Positions 8,602-17,607 of a stretch of 64,000 nt of DNA are shown piece after piece. Position 1 is the first letter of the stretch, and each line of letters opens with the position of its first letter. The translations under genes were made by a program, and so were the position numbers. The stretch is from Hoeflea_A sp965204935 (GTDB lineage: Bacteria > Pseudomonadota > Alphaproteobacteria > Rhizobiales > Rhizobiaceae): assembly GCF_965204935.1 (NCBI RefSeq), contig NZ_CBDBFO010000002.1. One strand, given 5' to 3'. The notes beneath the pieces are model-generated. The model was given only the letters and a program-made list of their open reading frames with translations, searched no databases and was not told where the DNA came from.

Positions 8602-10182
8602 CTATGAAAGGGCCGCAATTACGTCGTCGGTGCGCGTCACCAGCGCCACGTTCTGCAGCGCATAATTGATGGAGGCGTTGTGCCAATCCGCGTTCATCGT
8701 CGAGCAGCCGTCCTCCGGGATCACCATGAAGTAGCCCTTGTCGGCGCCGGTGCGGGCCGTGTGCTCGATCGACATGTTGGTCCAGGCACCTGTCTCGATG
8801 ATCATGTCGCGCCCCTCGGCTTTCAGGATCGTCTCCAGGTTGGTTCCCTCCCACGCCGACATGCGCATTTTTTCAACGACATGATCGCCGTCCTTTGGCT
8901 CGAGCCCCGGCACGGCCGCCGCACCCCAGGTGCCGCGCACAAGGGCCGTGTTGTCGATCACGCCCTCAAACAGCGGCGCATTGAGCGTTAGACCCCGGGC
9001 GCCGGGCGGCACGACGAAGTGGACGTGAATGACCGGCACGCCCATCTGCCGGCATTTGTCCGCAAGGCGAGCGACATTGGCGATCGCGTTCTGATCGCGG
9101 CAGTGGCCTGGTGAGCCGGATTCGGCGAAGGCACCGCCCTCCATGACCACATCGTTCTGCATGTCCTGGATGATCAGCGCGAACCGGCTTGCATCGAGCG
9201 TCAGCGGGCCTGACGATCCGTTTACCGTCTGCGGTGCGGATTCTGCCACGCCTGCCGGCTGCGATCCGCGGGCGCGCATGAAGGGCTCATTGCGGGGGCC
9301 GACTTTCACATCAATGGCGTAGACGCTGGTCGTCGCACAGACATAGAGCGTCCGCCAGTCCTCGCCGCCCCAGTGTAAATTGGCCGGCAATTCGGGGATC
9401 GAAACCTTGCCTATCAGCCTGCCTGCAGGCGTATAAACCCAAAGCCCACCTGGTGCCGTGCACCAGATATTGCCCTCGGCATCACATTTCATGCCATCGG
9501 GAACGCCCGGCAACAGAGTGTCCTTGATGCCCGAGGCGAAGACGCGGCCATTGCTCAGTCTATCGCCTTCGACATCATAAACGCGAATATTGGCCTGTTC
9601 GGTGTCGTTGATGTACAGCAGGCTTTCATCGGGCGAAAAGCACAGACCGTTCGGCATGGTGAAGGTGTAGCGGTCCACCACCAGTTGCGGTTCGTCGCCG
9701 GGCCGGTGGTCGGGGGGCAGGCGAAACACGCCCTGCCAACCAAGGTCCCGAGGGCGCTCGATACCAAAGCCGGCCATGCGCCCGTACCAGGGGTCGGTAA
9801 ACCAGACCGATCCGTCCGACTTGACGCATATGTCGTTGGGTGAGTTCAGCTCACGGCCCTCAAAACGGCTGGCCAGCACCTCGCGGCGCCCGTCCGGATC
9901 AAAGCGCGTCACGGAGGATGTGGAGTGTTCGCAGACCAGCAGGTTGAGACCGGCATCATAGGTCATGCCGTTGCCCTTGTGGGACGGGTTCATGACCTCA
10001 CGCACGCCGCTGCGGTCCATCCGCCGGCGCACATCGCCCGGCATGTCTGAAAACAGCAGATAATTATCAACCGGATGCCAGATCGGCCCTTCGGTAAAGG
10101 TGAATCCGGAACCTGCTTGACGCACAGGTGCGTGTTCGTCGATCAGGCGATGAAAGTCGGGATCGAGAGCTTCGTGTGCCAT
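8602..10182 (-). CDS. SMP-30/gluconolactonase fused to an isochorismatase-like hydrolase
   Basis: 526 residues in two enzyme domains. Residues 1-300 form an SMP-30/regucalcin six-bladed propeller with metal ligands Glu31 (TEGPIW), Asn116 (SPNDI) and Asp229 (PDGMKCD), expected to open lactones. Residues 330-525 form an isochorismatase/cysteine-hydrolase fold with Asp340 (QDMQND) and Lys438 (VEKMRMSAWEGT). The nucleophile position reads TNMSIEHTAR, so the usual Cys is Ser471 (codon tcg, checked on the DNA). This half may be a variant amidase or may have lost normal activity. The gene lies 4 bases after the MBL lactonase gene, so two lactone-type hydrolases are made together. The fusion points to consecutive ring-opening and amide-cleaving steps, which is inference. 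Confidence 0.88.
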   Translation of the reverse strand: MAHEALDPDFHRLIDEHAPVRQAGSGFTFTEGPIWHPVDNYLLFSDMPGDVRRRMDRSGVREVMNPSHKGNGMTYDAGLNLLVCEHSTSSVTRFDPDGRREVLASRFEGRELNSPNDICVKSDGSVWFTDPWYGRMAGFGIERPRDLGWQGVFRLPPDHRPGDEPQLVVDRYTFTMPNGLCFSPDESLLYINDTEQANIRVYDVEGDRLSNGRVFASGIKDTLLPGVPDGMKCDAEGNIWCTAPGGLWVYTPAGRLIGKVSIPELPANLHWGGEDWRTLYVCATTSVYAIDVKVGPRNEPFMRARGSQPAGVAESAPQTVNGSSGPLTLDASRFALIIQDMQNDVVMEGGAFAESGSPGHCRDQNAIANVARLADKCRQMGVPVIHVHFVVPPGARGLTLNAPLFEGVIDNTALVRGTWGAAAVPGLEPKDGDHVVEKMRMSAWEGTNLETILKAEGRDMIIETGAWTNMSIEHTARTGADKGYFMVIPEDGCSTMNADWHNASINYALQNVALVTRTDDVIAALS

Positions 10183-10186
10183 GGCA

Positions 10187-11038
10187 CTATGCCGGGAACC
10201 AGTCGCGTGTCGGCACGGACTGGCTCACCGGTCCAGGAACCTGCATGTCGAGGCGTCCGACAACCTGGCCGTTTTCGATCTTTGCCGGCTTGTCGTGGAC
10301 GGGCAGCAGATATTTGGCGCCCGAGTGCATCAGCTTGCGCATGGCGCCTTTCTCGCCGCGTTTGGAGCCGCCATGATTGCCGGTCACCTGGTATTCTTCC
10401 GGCCCGAACGAGCGCATCGGATTGATGATCTGGTCGTTGAAATCGTAGATCACATCGCCGCAGATCGTCGCGCGGCCGTCGGCGGTGTCGACATGCACAT
10501 TCATCGACCCCTCTGTATGCGCCCCTGCTGCCTCAAGGAACACGCCGGGCATCAGTTCGACCGGTCCCGAGATTTCCAGATCTTCCAGCCTCAAGGCGCC
10601 CGGCGTATGCAAACGTTCCACTAGGTGCATGATGTCCGGCTTGGGGTACTGCGGATGCATCAGGCCGGACACCGAGTACTCCAGTTCGCGGCGGTTGATG
10701 ACCACCGTGGTGTTCATCGGGAAATGGTCGTCCTTGCCGGCATGGTCGATGTGCAGGTGGGTGTGCAGAACGTAACGCACGTCGGACGGCTTGACGCCGT
10801 GATTGTCGAGCTGACGTTCGATCATGTTCTCGTGGAACTGGAGCCCGCGCATACCGAGCGTTTCCATGATGGCGTTGTCGCGATAGCCCGTATCGACGAC
10901 GATCGGATATTGCCCGCCCAGGATCAGAAACCCGTAAACCGGCACGCGCCTGGTGCGTCCGCAATCGCGACCGAGCACAAGAAAGCTCGATTCCAGCTCG
11001 ATGTCCCCATAGTCGAGCACCCTGATTTCCAAACTCAT
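10187..11038 (-). CDS. MBL-fold metallohydrolase, AHL-lactonase-like
   Basis: 283 residues of the metallo-beta-lactamase fold. The zinc motif is HTHLHIDH at 92-99, followed by a later His (GAHTEGS) and Asp (CGDVIYD), which completes a two-metal site. The closest general family is the N-acyl homoserine lactonase group (AttM/AiiA-like). In this context hydrolysis of a pathway lactone is as likely as quorum quenching. It starts 69 bases after the VWA gene and is followed after 4 bases by the SMP-30 fusion. Confidence 0.82.
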   Translation of the reverse strand: MSLEIRVLDYGDIELESSFLVLGRDCGRTRRVPVYGFLILGGQYPIVVDTGYRDNAIMETLGMRGLQFHENMIERQLDNHGVKPSDVRYVLHTHLHIDHAGKDDHFPMNTTVVINRRELEYSVSGLMHPQYPKPDIMHLVERLHTPGALRLEDLEISGPVELMPGVFLEAAGAHTEGSMNVHVDTADGRATICGDVIYDFNDQIINPMRSFGPEEYQVTGNHGGSKRGEKGAMRKLMHSGAKYLLPVHDKPAKIENGQVVGRLDMQVPGPVSQSVPTRDWFPA

Positions 11039-11107
11039 GACCTTTTCCTTCCCTCTTTCTGCTCTGGCGCACCGACTGTGGCCAATTCTCGTTTCAACCC
11101 AATTTGT

Positions 11108-12217
11108 TCATGCCCGCGCACCCTTCGAGAAATGCAAGACCTCCTGGGCAATTGACTGCGGGCTCGATCCGTCGCCGAGCCGATCGATCAAAGGCAGAAT
11201 GGCGGACATTGCGTCGGTTTCCGGACGATAGGCAGGGTCGCCGGCAAGCGGCGACAGCCAGAGCACCGACCAGGCAAGACCGTGCAGTTTCGTCATCGCT
11301 GCGTGCAAAACCTCCGGTCCGCCGCGCTCAAGTCCGTCAGAAACGATCACCACCAGTGCGCCGCGGGCAAAGGACGCAAAGCGCGGCACCGAAAGAAAGA
11401 CCGCCAGCGCCTCGCCGAGACGCGTCCCGCCGTCCCAGTCGGCAACCAGGCCGGAAGCCAGTTGCAGCGCCTGATCGCGATTGCGATGGCGTAGCGCGCG
11501 CGTCACCCGGGTCAGCCGGGTGCCGAGCGTGAAGGCCTCGACGCGCTCTCCCGCCCGCACCAGGGCATGGGCGAGCCGCAGGCTGCCCTCGGTGCCAGCC
11601 TTCATCGATCCTGAAACATCGATCAGAATGAGGACACGCCGCTGGCGATGGCGCCTCATGCGCGTCGGCAACGCAATGATCTCGCCATCCCGGCGCAGCA
11701 TCTCGCGGAATGTGCGCCTTGCATCGGACAGCCGGCCCTTGCCACTTTGGGTGCGGCGCGAAACACGTCGTGGCAGCGCGTTGGGTGCCTGGCGAGCAAA
11801 GGCGCGCATGGCCGCGTCCTCGTCACCGGCGGCAAGCTGGCGCTGGTAAAGCCGCTCGGCCGTCGTTGCATCGGCGCCGGATGGCTCTTCCTCATCCGCC
11901 TCCGGCATCAGGTCGAAATCGCCGCCGTCAAAGGCATCGGGCATGTCCTCGGGACGGCCTTCTGCCGGTGCCGCGAAACTGCGGCCGAGAAAGACCGCGT
12001 CGAACACCGCGTCGAATTCCGCGCTCCGGTCAGGGCCGGGGCCGAATACGGCGTGGGCGGCACGGCGCACATCGTCAAGCGCCCGCGGCCCGAGCAGGCC
12101 GACCGATGCGATGAAGGTTTCGCTCTGCTCCGGGGCGGCGGCAAACCCCGCCCGCCGCAGCGCCGCGGCAAACTCCAGAAAGGGCTCAATCGCCCGGGGC
12201 AAGGCGTTGGTGATCAT
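11108..12217 (-). CDS. VWA-domain protein, CoxE-like
   Basis: 369 residues. The first 180 are helical with an acidic stretch (about 90-118). Then comes a von Willebrand A domain with a complete MIDAS signature: DVSGS at 200-204, a Thr in GGTRLG and an Asp in VSDG. Proteins of this kind work with a MoxR ATPase; CoxE/CoxD mature the Mo-Cu site of CO dehydrogenase. Its start overlaps the end of the MoxR gene by 4 bases (ATGA), which implies translational coupling. Next to a molybdenum hydroxylase, a role in metal-centre insertion or repair is the natural inference. Confidence 0.87.
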   Translation of the reverse strand: MITNALPRAIEPFLEFAAALRRAGFAAAPEQSETFIASVGLLGPRALDDVRRAAHAVFGPGPDRSAEFDAVFDAVFLGRSFAAPAEGRPEDMPDAFDGGDFDLMPEADEEEPSGADATTAERLYQRQLAAGDEDAAMRAFARQAPNALPRRVSRRTQSGKGRLSDARRTFREMLRRDGEIIALPTRMRRHRQRRVLILIDVSGSMKAGTEGSLRLAHALVRAGERVEAFTLGTRLTRVTRALRHRNRDQALQLASGLVADWDGGTRLGEALAVFLSVPRFASFARGALVVIVSDGLERGGPEVLHAAMTKLHGLAWSVLWLSPLAGDPAYRPETDAMSAILPLIDRLGDGSSPQSIAQEVLHFSKGARA

Positions 12218-13095
12218 GCCATCACCTTTTCAAGCATCTGGTCGACTCGCGGAGCCATATAGGCCAAATCGTCCTGGTCCTTCAGCACAACGCCGATGGC
12301 GCGGGCAAAGGCACGCGGCCAGGCGACACCCTGACCGTGCAGCAGCGTCGCCGCTTCTGCCCATTCAACCGTTTCAGCGACGCCAGGAGGCTTGGCGAGC
12401 GGTTCTTCACGCAACTGGCCGACCGCTGCAACGACCTTGCGGGCGGTGTCCTGCGCAACGATCGAGGCACGCATCATCACGATCTGGGCTTCGAGTACCG
12501 GGTCCGGGTAGTCGATCCAGTGATAGACGCAGCGCCGCCTGAGCGCTTCATGTAGCTCCCGGGTGCGGTTCGAGGTAAGGACAACGACGGGCGGCTCCGG
12601 CGCCCGCATCGTTCCGCGCTCGGGGATGGACAGCGTAAAGTCCGACAGGAACTCGAGCAAAAAGGCCTCAAACTCGTGGTCGGCGCGGTCGATTTCATCG
12701 ATGAGAAGCACCCGCTCGCGCGGGTTTTGCAGTGCCAGCAGCACCGGCCGGGCAATCAGAAACTCATCGCCGTAGAGATGGATGTGATCGTCGCCCGCCT
12801 GGCGTATGGCCAGCATCTGGCGGGGAAAGTTCCACTCATACATGGCAGCGGCGGAATCGATGCCCTCATAACACTGCAGGCGGACCAGCTCACGGCCGAG
12901 GATCGAGGCAATTGCCTTGGCTGCCTCGGTCTTGCCGACGCCGGGTGAGCCCTCCAGCAGGAGCGGCTTTTGCAGCGTCAGGGCCAGGAACGCCGCCGTG
13001 GCCAACCCTTCCGAAGCGATGTATTGCGCATCGCGCAACGCGTCGGCGAGCGGGTCCGGGCCGTCCAGGCCGGCTGGCAGGCGGCGGATCGGCAC
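12214..13095 (-). CDS. MoxR-family AAA+ ATPase, CoxD-like
   Basis: 293 residues. Walker A is GSPGVGKT at 49-56 and Walker B is LLIDEIDRAD near 135. The downstream sensor region TSNRTRELHEALRRR is typical of MoxR proteins, with a C-terminal lid domain. These ATPases act as chaperones that remodel enzymes with a VWA partner; CoxD inserts sulfur and copper in CO dehydrogenase. It is coupled to the VWA gene and lies 80 bases downstream of the molybdenum hydroxylase genes. Whether the target is that hydroxylase is inferred from position only. Confidence 0.9.
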   Translation of the reverse strand: MPIRRLPAGLDGPDPLADALRDAQYIASEGLATAAFLALTLQKPLLLEGSPGVGKTEAAKAIASILGRELVRLQCYEGIDSAAAMYEWNFPRQMLAIRQAGDDHIHLYGDEFLIARPVLLALQNPRERVLLIDEIDRADHEFEAFLLEFLSDFTLSIPERGTMRAPEPPVVVLTSNRTRELHEALRRRCVYHWIDYPDPVLEAQIVMMRASIVAQDTARKVVAAVGQLREEPLAKPPGVAETVEWAEAATLLHGQGVAWPRAFARAIGVVLKDQDDLAYMAPRVDQMLEKVMA

Positions 13096-13175
13096 TAGAA
13101 ACTATCCCGTTCTGCTGAACCCAAATGAATAAGCTGATCTTCCGCCATCACTTGCTCCCACCCATCAAGACACGC

Positions 13176-14198
13176 TCAAATTGCCTGCCGCGGCTTGGCG
13201 CCGCCGTTGTCCTTGATCCCGCGCAGAACCTTTTCAGGTGTGACGGGCAATTCGTCGATGCGCACGCCGACCGCGTCATAGACGGCGTTGACAACAGCCG
13301 GCAGCACAGGATTGGCACACATTTCGCCCGGTCCCTTGCCTCCGAAAGGCCCATCGGCGGCCGGCCGTTCAAGCACCGAAATATGATGCGGCGCCAGATC
13401 GCCGGGCCCCGGCATCAAATAGTGATTGAAGTCCACGGCGCCGTAATCGCGGTCCGGATAATAAGGCTCGGTCGTCTCCCAGGCGGCGTGGCTCATGCCC
13501 ATCCAGGCGCCGCCGCGTAACTGCTGTTCGACGAGACCGGGATTCAGTGCGCGTCCGACTTCATAGGCCGACTGCATGTCAGTTACCGCGACTTCGCCGG
13601 TTTCGTCGTCAACCTCGACCTCGACCAGCAGGGAAGCATGGGCGAAGGTGGTCACCGGCGACATTTCGCCGGTTTCCGGATCGACATCGGACAGGGGGAT
13701 CAGGAAGATGCCGCGGCCGGCAATCGTGCGGCCCTGTTTGAACTGCGCGGCCTGAGCGGCCGCCATGGTGGTGATCGAGCGTGACGGTGCGCCGCGCACA
13801 TGGATATTGCCTTTGCCGTCGGTGACCAGATCGCTCGCGTCGACCTCGAGTTCTTCGGCCGCGGCTTCGAGCATCACCGAGCGCGCTTCCTTGGCGGCCA
13901 TGATAACCGCATTGCCCATGCGGTGCGTACCGCGGCTGGCAAAGGACCCCATATCGTGCGGGCCGGTGTCGCTGTCGGCGGTATCGACATAGACATCCGC
14001 AATCGGAACGCCCAGCGTCTCGGCAGCAATCTGGCGCGTGACGGATTTCATGCCCTGGCCGAGATCGATTGCCGACAGCGCAACCGTGAACTTGCCATCA
14101 GGATTGGAATGGACCAGCGCCTGGGACGGGTCGCCGCCAAGGTTCATGCCGATCGGGTAGTTGATGGCCGCAAATCCGCGGCCGCGATGCAACGCCAT
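13176..14198 (-). CDS. Molybdenum hydroxylase large subunit, C-terminal part (separate gene)
   Basis: 340 residues matching only the second half of a xanthine-dehydrogenase-family molybdopterin subunit. It begins at GRGFAAINYPIGMNLGG and contains AIDLGQG and the active-site GGKGPGEM, whose Glu is the general base of this family. The N-terminal half is the next gene upstream. The two overlap in a TAATG stop/start, and AGGAGG lies five bases before this ATG. That is a real ribosome-binding site, so the split looks evolved rather than a sequencing error. The two polypeptides must assemble to build one Mo-cofactor site. Confidence 0.85.
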   Translation of the reverse strand: MALHRGRGFAAINYPIGMNLGGDPSQALVHSNPDGKFTVALSAIDLGQGMKSVTRQIAAETLGVPIADVYVDTADSDTGPHDMGSFASRGTHRMGNAVIMAAKEARSVMLEAAAEELEVDASDLVTDGKGNIHVRGAPSRSITTMAAAQAAQFKQGRTIAGRGIFLIPLSDVDPETGEMSPVTTFAHASLLVEVEVDDETGEVAVTDMQSAYEVGRALNPGLVEQQLRGGAWMGMSHAAWETTEPYYPDRDYGAVDFNHYLMPGPGDLAPHHISVLERPAADGPFGGKGPGEMCANPVLPAVVNAVYDAVGVRIDELPVTPEKVLRGIKDNGGAKPRQAI

Positions 14199-15889
14199 TA
14201 CCGCCTCCTGAAACCGGAAATCGAGGAAAAACGCACCGCACCCGACCGCCGCTGCGTCCGTGCAGCCGGTTTTTCCTGCGTTGGTGGAGCAGGCGGTGGA
14301 GCCGGTTGCGGTGCCGGAGGTGTGTCGGCGGGCCGCGTTGCCGGCTGCGCCGTCGGGGAGGGGCGTTCCGGGGTCAGTTCGGCCGGAATGCCTGGCGCTG
14401 CGGGTGCGCCGCCCTTGCGTGCATAGGAGCCGGATTCAAAGCCTTCGACGCGGCCATGCTCGTCGGTGGCGGTGAAGGAAGGCACGCGCGCGCGCTCTCC
14501 GCCGCCGCCGGTCTTCGAGGACGCCGCACGCGCCTCCGGTGAAATCGTAACACCGGCCTTTTCGGCGACAACCTGGCAGCATTCGATCAAGGCGCAGTTC
14601 TTTGCCTCGCGCCGATGCGCCTTCATGTCACCGTCGCGGTAGGCATTGAGAATGCGCAGCTCAATCGGATTGATGCCGACGGTCTCGGCCACCTTGTCCA
14701 TATGCGCCTCAATGGCGAAATCGACCCCGGTAATTCCGAAGCCGCGCATTGCCGTCGCCGGTGTGCGGTTGGTGTAGACACAATAGACATCCGCATGGAC
14801 ATTGGGGATCGTGTATGGCCCCGGTAGATGCCCCACGCCCTTGATCGCCGCGTATGACGTTAGGCGCGTGTAGGCGCCGCCGTCGAAATAGCCCCTGAAT
14901 TTCCGCGCCACGATGCGCCCGTCGTTCATCACGCCATCGGTGATGTACCAGCGCTCGGCGCCGCGCGGCGCGCCGACCTGCATTTCCTCCTCGCGATCCC
15001 ATTGCGACTTGCAGGGTCTGCCTGTCAGCATCGCGCCCAGGATCGAAAGCGGTTCATGGATTGAATCCACCTTGCCGCCAAAGCCGCCGCCCACCGTGCC
15101 GCCAATGAAATGCAGCCGGGAGGAGGGCAGATTGAGAACTTTTGAAGCCGTGCCGAGTGAGAAAAACAGCGCCTGTGTGCCGGTGTAGCAGACCCAGCGG
15201 CCGTTTTGCTCGGGCGCCGAGATTGCGCCGCAGGTTTCGATCGGAGCCTGTTCGATCGGCGACATCTGGTATCGGCCTTCGACAATATGATCGGCCTGGC
15301 GCAGCGCCGCCTCGGTATCGCCGTAGCGCAGTTTCTGGTGATTGTATTTGCCGTGGTAGACAAAGGCATTGCCCGGATAGGTTTCGCAGACGGTCGGCGC
15401 GCCCGGCTTCAGCGCCTCTTCAGGGTCAAGAACGTGCGGCAGCGGTTGCCAGTCGACTCGAACCGCCTTGACCGCCGCGCGGGCCTGGGCCTCCGTCTGG
15501 GCAATCACGGCCGCCACCGGCTCGCCCTTGTATGCGGCCTTGTCGACGGAGAGCACCGGTTCGTCGTCGAGGCCGAAATCAAGCAGCGACAGGAGCGTGT
15601 TGAGGTTTTGCGGTACATCCTTTCCAGTGAGGATCCGCACCACGCCCGGCATGCGTTCCGCCTCGGTGGTGTCGATCCGGCCGATGCGTGCGTGATGATG
15701 TGGCGAACGCACGCAGCGCATGTGCAAGAGCCCATCGAACAGGTGGTCATCGTAAAACGGAGAACGGCCTGTTACGTGGCCTTCAATGTCCTGCCGGCGA
15801 ATGCGTTTGCCGATCTCGTTCAGATCGTCATCGCGTTCATCGGCGAAGAGTTCCTTGCGGAATTCAAAACCGCCCGTCCTGGCGTTCAT
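14198..15889 (-). CDS. Molybdenum hydroxylase large subunit, N-terminal part with proline-rich tail
   Basis: 563 residues matching the first half of the xanthine-dehydrogenase/CO-dehydrogenase-like Mo subunit. It shows the Ald_Xan N-terminal domain (VRSPHHHARI), GGTVGGGFGGK and ATAMRGFG, which bind the molybdopterin cofactor. After about residue 470 the family match stops. The end is a low-complexity Gly/Pro/Ala tail of about 90 residues, including PAPQPAPPPAPP and a basic finish (SGFRRR). I start at 15889 because that ATG overlaps the stop of the 2Fe-2S gene (ATGA) and begins MNARTGGFEF; the longer frame is non-homologous. Substrate is unknown: hydroxylation of an N-heterocycle or aldehyde is the family reaction. 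Confidence 0.85.
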   Translation of the reverse strand: MNARTGGFEFRKELFADERDDDLNEIGKRIRRQDIEGHVTGRSPFYDDHLFDGLLHMRCVRSPHHHARIGRIDTTEAERMPGVVRILTGKDVPQNLNTLLSLLDFGLDDEPVLSVDKAAYKGEPVAAVIAQTEAQARAAVKAVRVDWQPLPHVLDPEEALKPGAPTVCETYPGNAFVYHGKYNHQKLRYGDTEAALRQADHIVEGRYQMSPIEQAPIETCGAISAPEQNGRWVCYTGTQALFFSLGTASKVLNLPSSRLHFIGGTVGGGFGGKVDSIHEPLSILGAMLTGRPCKSQWDREEEMQVGAPRGAERWYITDGVMNDGRIVARKFRGYFDGGAYTRLTSYAAIKGVGHLPGPYTIPNVHADVYCVYTNRTPATAMRGFGITGVDFAIEAHMDKVAETVGINPIELRILNAYRDGDMKAHRREAKNCALIECCQVVAEKAGVTISPEARAASSKTGGGGERARVPSFTATDEHGRVEGFESGSYARKGGAPAAPGIPAELTPERPSPTAQPATRPADTPPAPQPAPPPAPPTQEKPAARTQRRSGAVRFSSISGFRRR

Positions 15890-16362
15890 GGGCCGGTCCT
15901 CCCTTCGGAAACGGCGAGAATCGCCTCGATGATCGGCTCGTACCCGGTGCAGCGGCACAGATTGCCCGAAATCGCCTCGATGATATCTTCGCGCGTCGGC
16001 CTGGGGTTGCGTTCGAGCAGTGCCCGTGCGGATACCAGCATCCCTGGCGTGCAATAGCCGCATTGGGCGGCAAAGTGATCCATGAAGGCGGTTTGCAACG
16101 GATCCAGTTCGGCACCGTTCGCAAGCCCCGCGGCAGTACCGATGGTACGACCCTCAGTGGTTTCGGCCAGCACCAGACAGGCAAGCTGTGTCTCGCCATC
16201 GATCGTTACCGTGCACGCCCCGCAGGTGCCCTGACCGCAGCCATATTTGGGTGACAGGTCTCCCAGTCCGCGGCGCAGGAACTCAAGCAGGTTCTGGCCG
16301 GGATCGGCAAATCCGGCCCGTTCTATGCCATTGAGTGTCAGTGTCACCGGCATCTTGGCCAT
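15886..16362 (-). CDS. Molybdenum hydroxylase 2Fe-2S subunit
   Basis: 158 residues with both iron-sulfur clusters of the xanthine dehydrogenase small subunit. The plant-ferredoxin cluster uses GCGQGTCGAC plus a later Cys (LAC). The C-terminal helical cluster uses QCGYCTPGM and NLCRCTGY. It carries electrons from the Mo site to FAD. It shares one base with the FAD-subunit gene (16362) and overlaps the large-subunit start, so the FAD, FeS and Mo genes are translated as a coupled set. Confidence 0.95.
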   Translation of the reverse strand: MAKMPVTLTLNGIERAGFADPGQNLLEFLRRGLGDLSPKYGCGQGTCGACTVTIDGETQLACLVLAETTEGRTIGTAAGLANGAELDPLQTAFMDHFAAQCGYCTPGMLVSARALLERNPRPTREDIIEAISGNLCRCTGYEPIIEAILAVSEGRTGP

Positions 16363-17159
16363 TATCTGCCCTCCATAGATCGCAGCAGCCGTACCAGGTG
16401 CACGCCGGCCACTTCCCGGCGATACCAGGACGAGGCAAGCGGGTCGGTCGGTGGATCGAGACCCTCTGCGGCGTTGCGGGTGAGGCGGTCCAGCATTGCG
16501 TCGTCGATCATCTGGCCTTCCATTGCGCGTTCAGCTGCGGCACCGCGCACCGGAATCGGCGCCATGCCGCCCCAGGCTATGCGCGCATTCTGTACGCGGC
16601 CGCCTGTGCGCGTTACCAGTGCAGCGATCGTGATCACCGATACACCCTTGGGTTTGACACGGCTGACCTTCCTGAAGCCGAAAGAGCCCGGACCCGGTCG
16701 CGGCACTTCTATCGAAGCAACAAGCCCTGGCGAGTGTTCCCGCCCGCGCAGCAGCTCTTCGATCGGCCGCGCACCGCCCGCCGCCATCGTGACGCGTGCG
16801 TCCAGGGCAAGAAGCGCGACAGCGAAATCGCCATAGGGGTGCGGCGAGAACAGGTTGCCGCCGACAGTTCCCATGTTGCGCACCTGAGGGCTGCCGATCT
16901 GGCGCGCCACTGGATGCAGGAATTCCAGTCCGGAATCCGCCAGGATGGCCGCCATCGTCACACCGGCACCAAGCGATATAGCGTCGCCCGCCGCGCGGAT
17001 CTGGCCGAGTGCAGGGTCGGTCGTGCGCACCAGACGCGCCGGTGCCTCACCGGCGTTAACCTCACGCATCATCACCGTACCACCGCCCAGATAAGCGGCA
17101 TCGGAGCCGATCGCACGGGCGGCCTCGGCAAGGGTCGGATAGGTCTCTACCACCGTCAT
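16362..17159 (-). CDS. Molybdenum hydroxylase FAD-binding subunit (CoxM-like)
   Basis: 265 residues, the medium subunit of a three-component molybdenum hydroxylase. FAD-binding motifs are AYLGGGTVMM (about 20-30, replacing the common AGGTxL) and NMGTVGGNL (about 100-110). The C-terminal CO_deh_flav_C domain follows. The Met in GGGTVMM is unusual but the glycine pattern is kept. Its start overlaps the end of the upstream SRPBCC gene by 4 bases. Confidence 0.92.
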   Translation of the reverse strand: MTVVETYPTLAEAARAIGSDAAYLGGGTVMMREVNAGEAPARLVRTTDPALGQIRAAGDAISLGAGVTMAAILADSGLEFLHPVARQIGSPQVRNMGTVGGNLFSPHPYGDFAVALLALDARVTMAAGGARPIEELLRGREHSPGLVASIEVPRPGPGSFGFRKVSRVKPKGVSVITIAALVTRTGGRVQNARIAWGGMAPIPVRGAAAERAMEGQMIDDAMLDRLTRNAAEGLDPPTDPLASSWYRREVAGVHLVRLLRSMEGR

Positions 17160-17599
17160 GCCGTAAGCCCCATATGTTCGCGGATCGCATCGAACCCGCC
17201 CTGGTAAATGTTCTCGGCCACCATCTCGCCCAGCTCGCGCTGGCGTCCGGTTGGCGTGTCAAAGCGGCTTTCCCAGTGCCAGAATGTCATGTCGCCGTCC
17301 GTTACCGGTGCGAGCCGGACATGGGCCACGTAGTTCAAGAGCGGAATCGGCGTATCGAGCAGGCAATAGGAAAAGGCCATGTCAATGTCCGACATGGTCA
17401 GCAACTGCTCCCGCAATTCGGACCCGTCGGCCAGATGGAAGCGGCGCACACAGCCTACGCGGTCGGAGGAGTGACCATGCTCGATTTCACTGTCGGCCAC
17501 GGCCGGGTGCCATTGGTCATGGCCGTTGAAATCGCGCAAAACCTCCCAAACCGCCTCGACGGGCGCTTCCAGGATCGTGCTTTTGACCACCTTGACCAT
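17156..17599 (-). CDS. SRPBCC-family protein (CoxG-like), copy 2
   Basis: 147 residues of the START/Bet v 1-like fold, with the hydrophobic-ligand pocket pattern ILEAPVEAVWEVLRDFNGHDQWHPAV. It starts at 17599; a longer frame upstream is non-homologous and would run back into the other SRPBCC gene. It resembles its neighbour (shared DFNG-x-WHPA, DRVGCVR and LLTMSDIDM/LLGLSDYDM patterns), so the two arose by duplication. In cox operons a CoxG protein of this fold anchors the enzyme to the membrane. The same job for the adjacent hydroxylase is inference. Confidence 0.8.
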   Translation of the reverse strand: MVKVVKSTILEAPVEAVWEVLRDFNGHDQWHPAVADSEIEHGHSSDRVGCVRRFHLADGSELREQLLTMSDIDMAFSYCLLDTPIPLLNYVAHVRLAPVTDGDMTFWHWESRFDTPTGRQRELGEMVAENIYQGGFDAIREHMGLTA

Positions 17600-17607
17600 C
17601 GTCCCGA

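Noticed and set aside
10187..11038. A dedicated quorum-quenching enzyme
   Set aside because: The HxHxDH motif and family fit an AHL lactonase, but the gene sits in a catabolic operon next to another lactonase, so quorum quenching is not supported over pathway lactone hydrolysis.
14190..14205. The Mo-subunit split as a sequencing error
   Set aside because: Not favoured because the second half has its own AGGAGG site at proper spacing and the first half ends in a long non-family tail, which a single miscalled base would not create.
13176..17159. Carbon monoxide dehydrogenase (CoxLMS)
   Set aside because: The Mo subunit lacks the CO dehydrogenase active-site motif VAYxCSFR, although CoxD/E/G-like genes are nearby.
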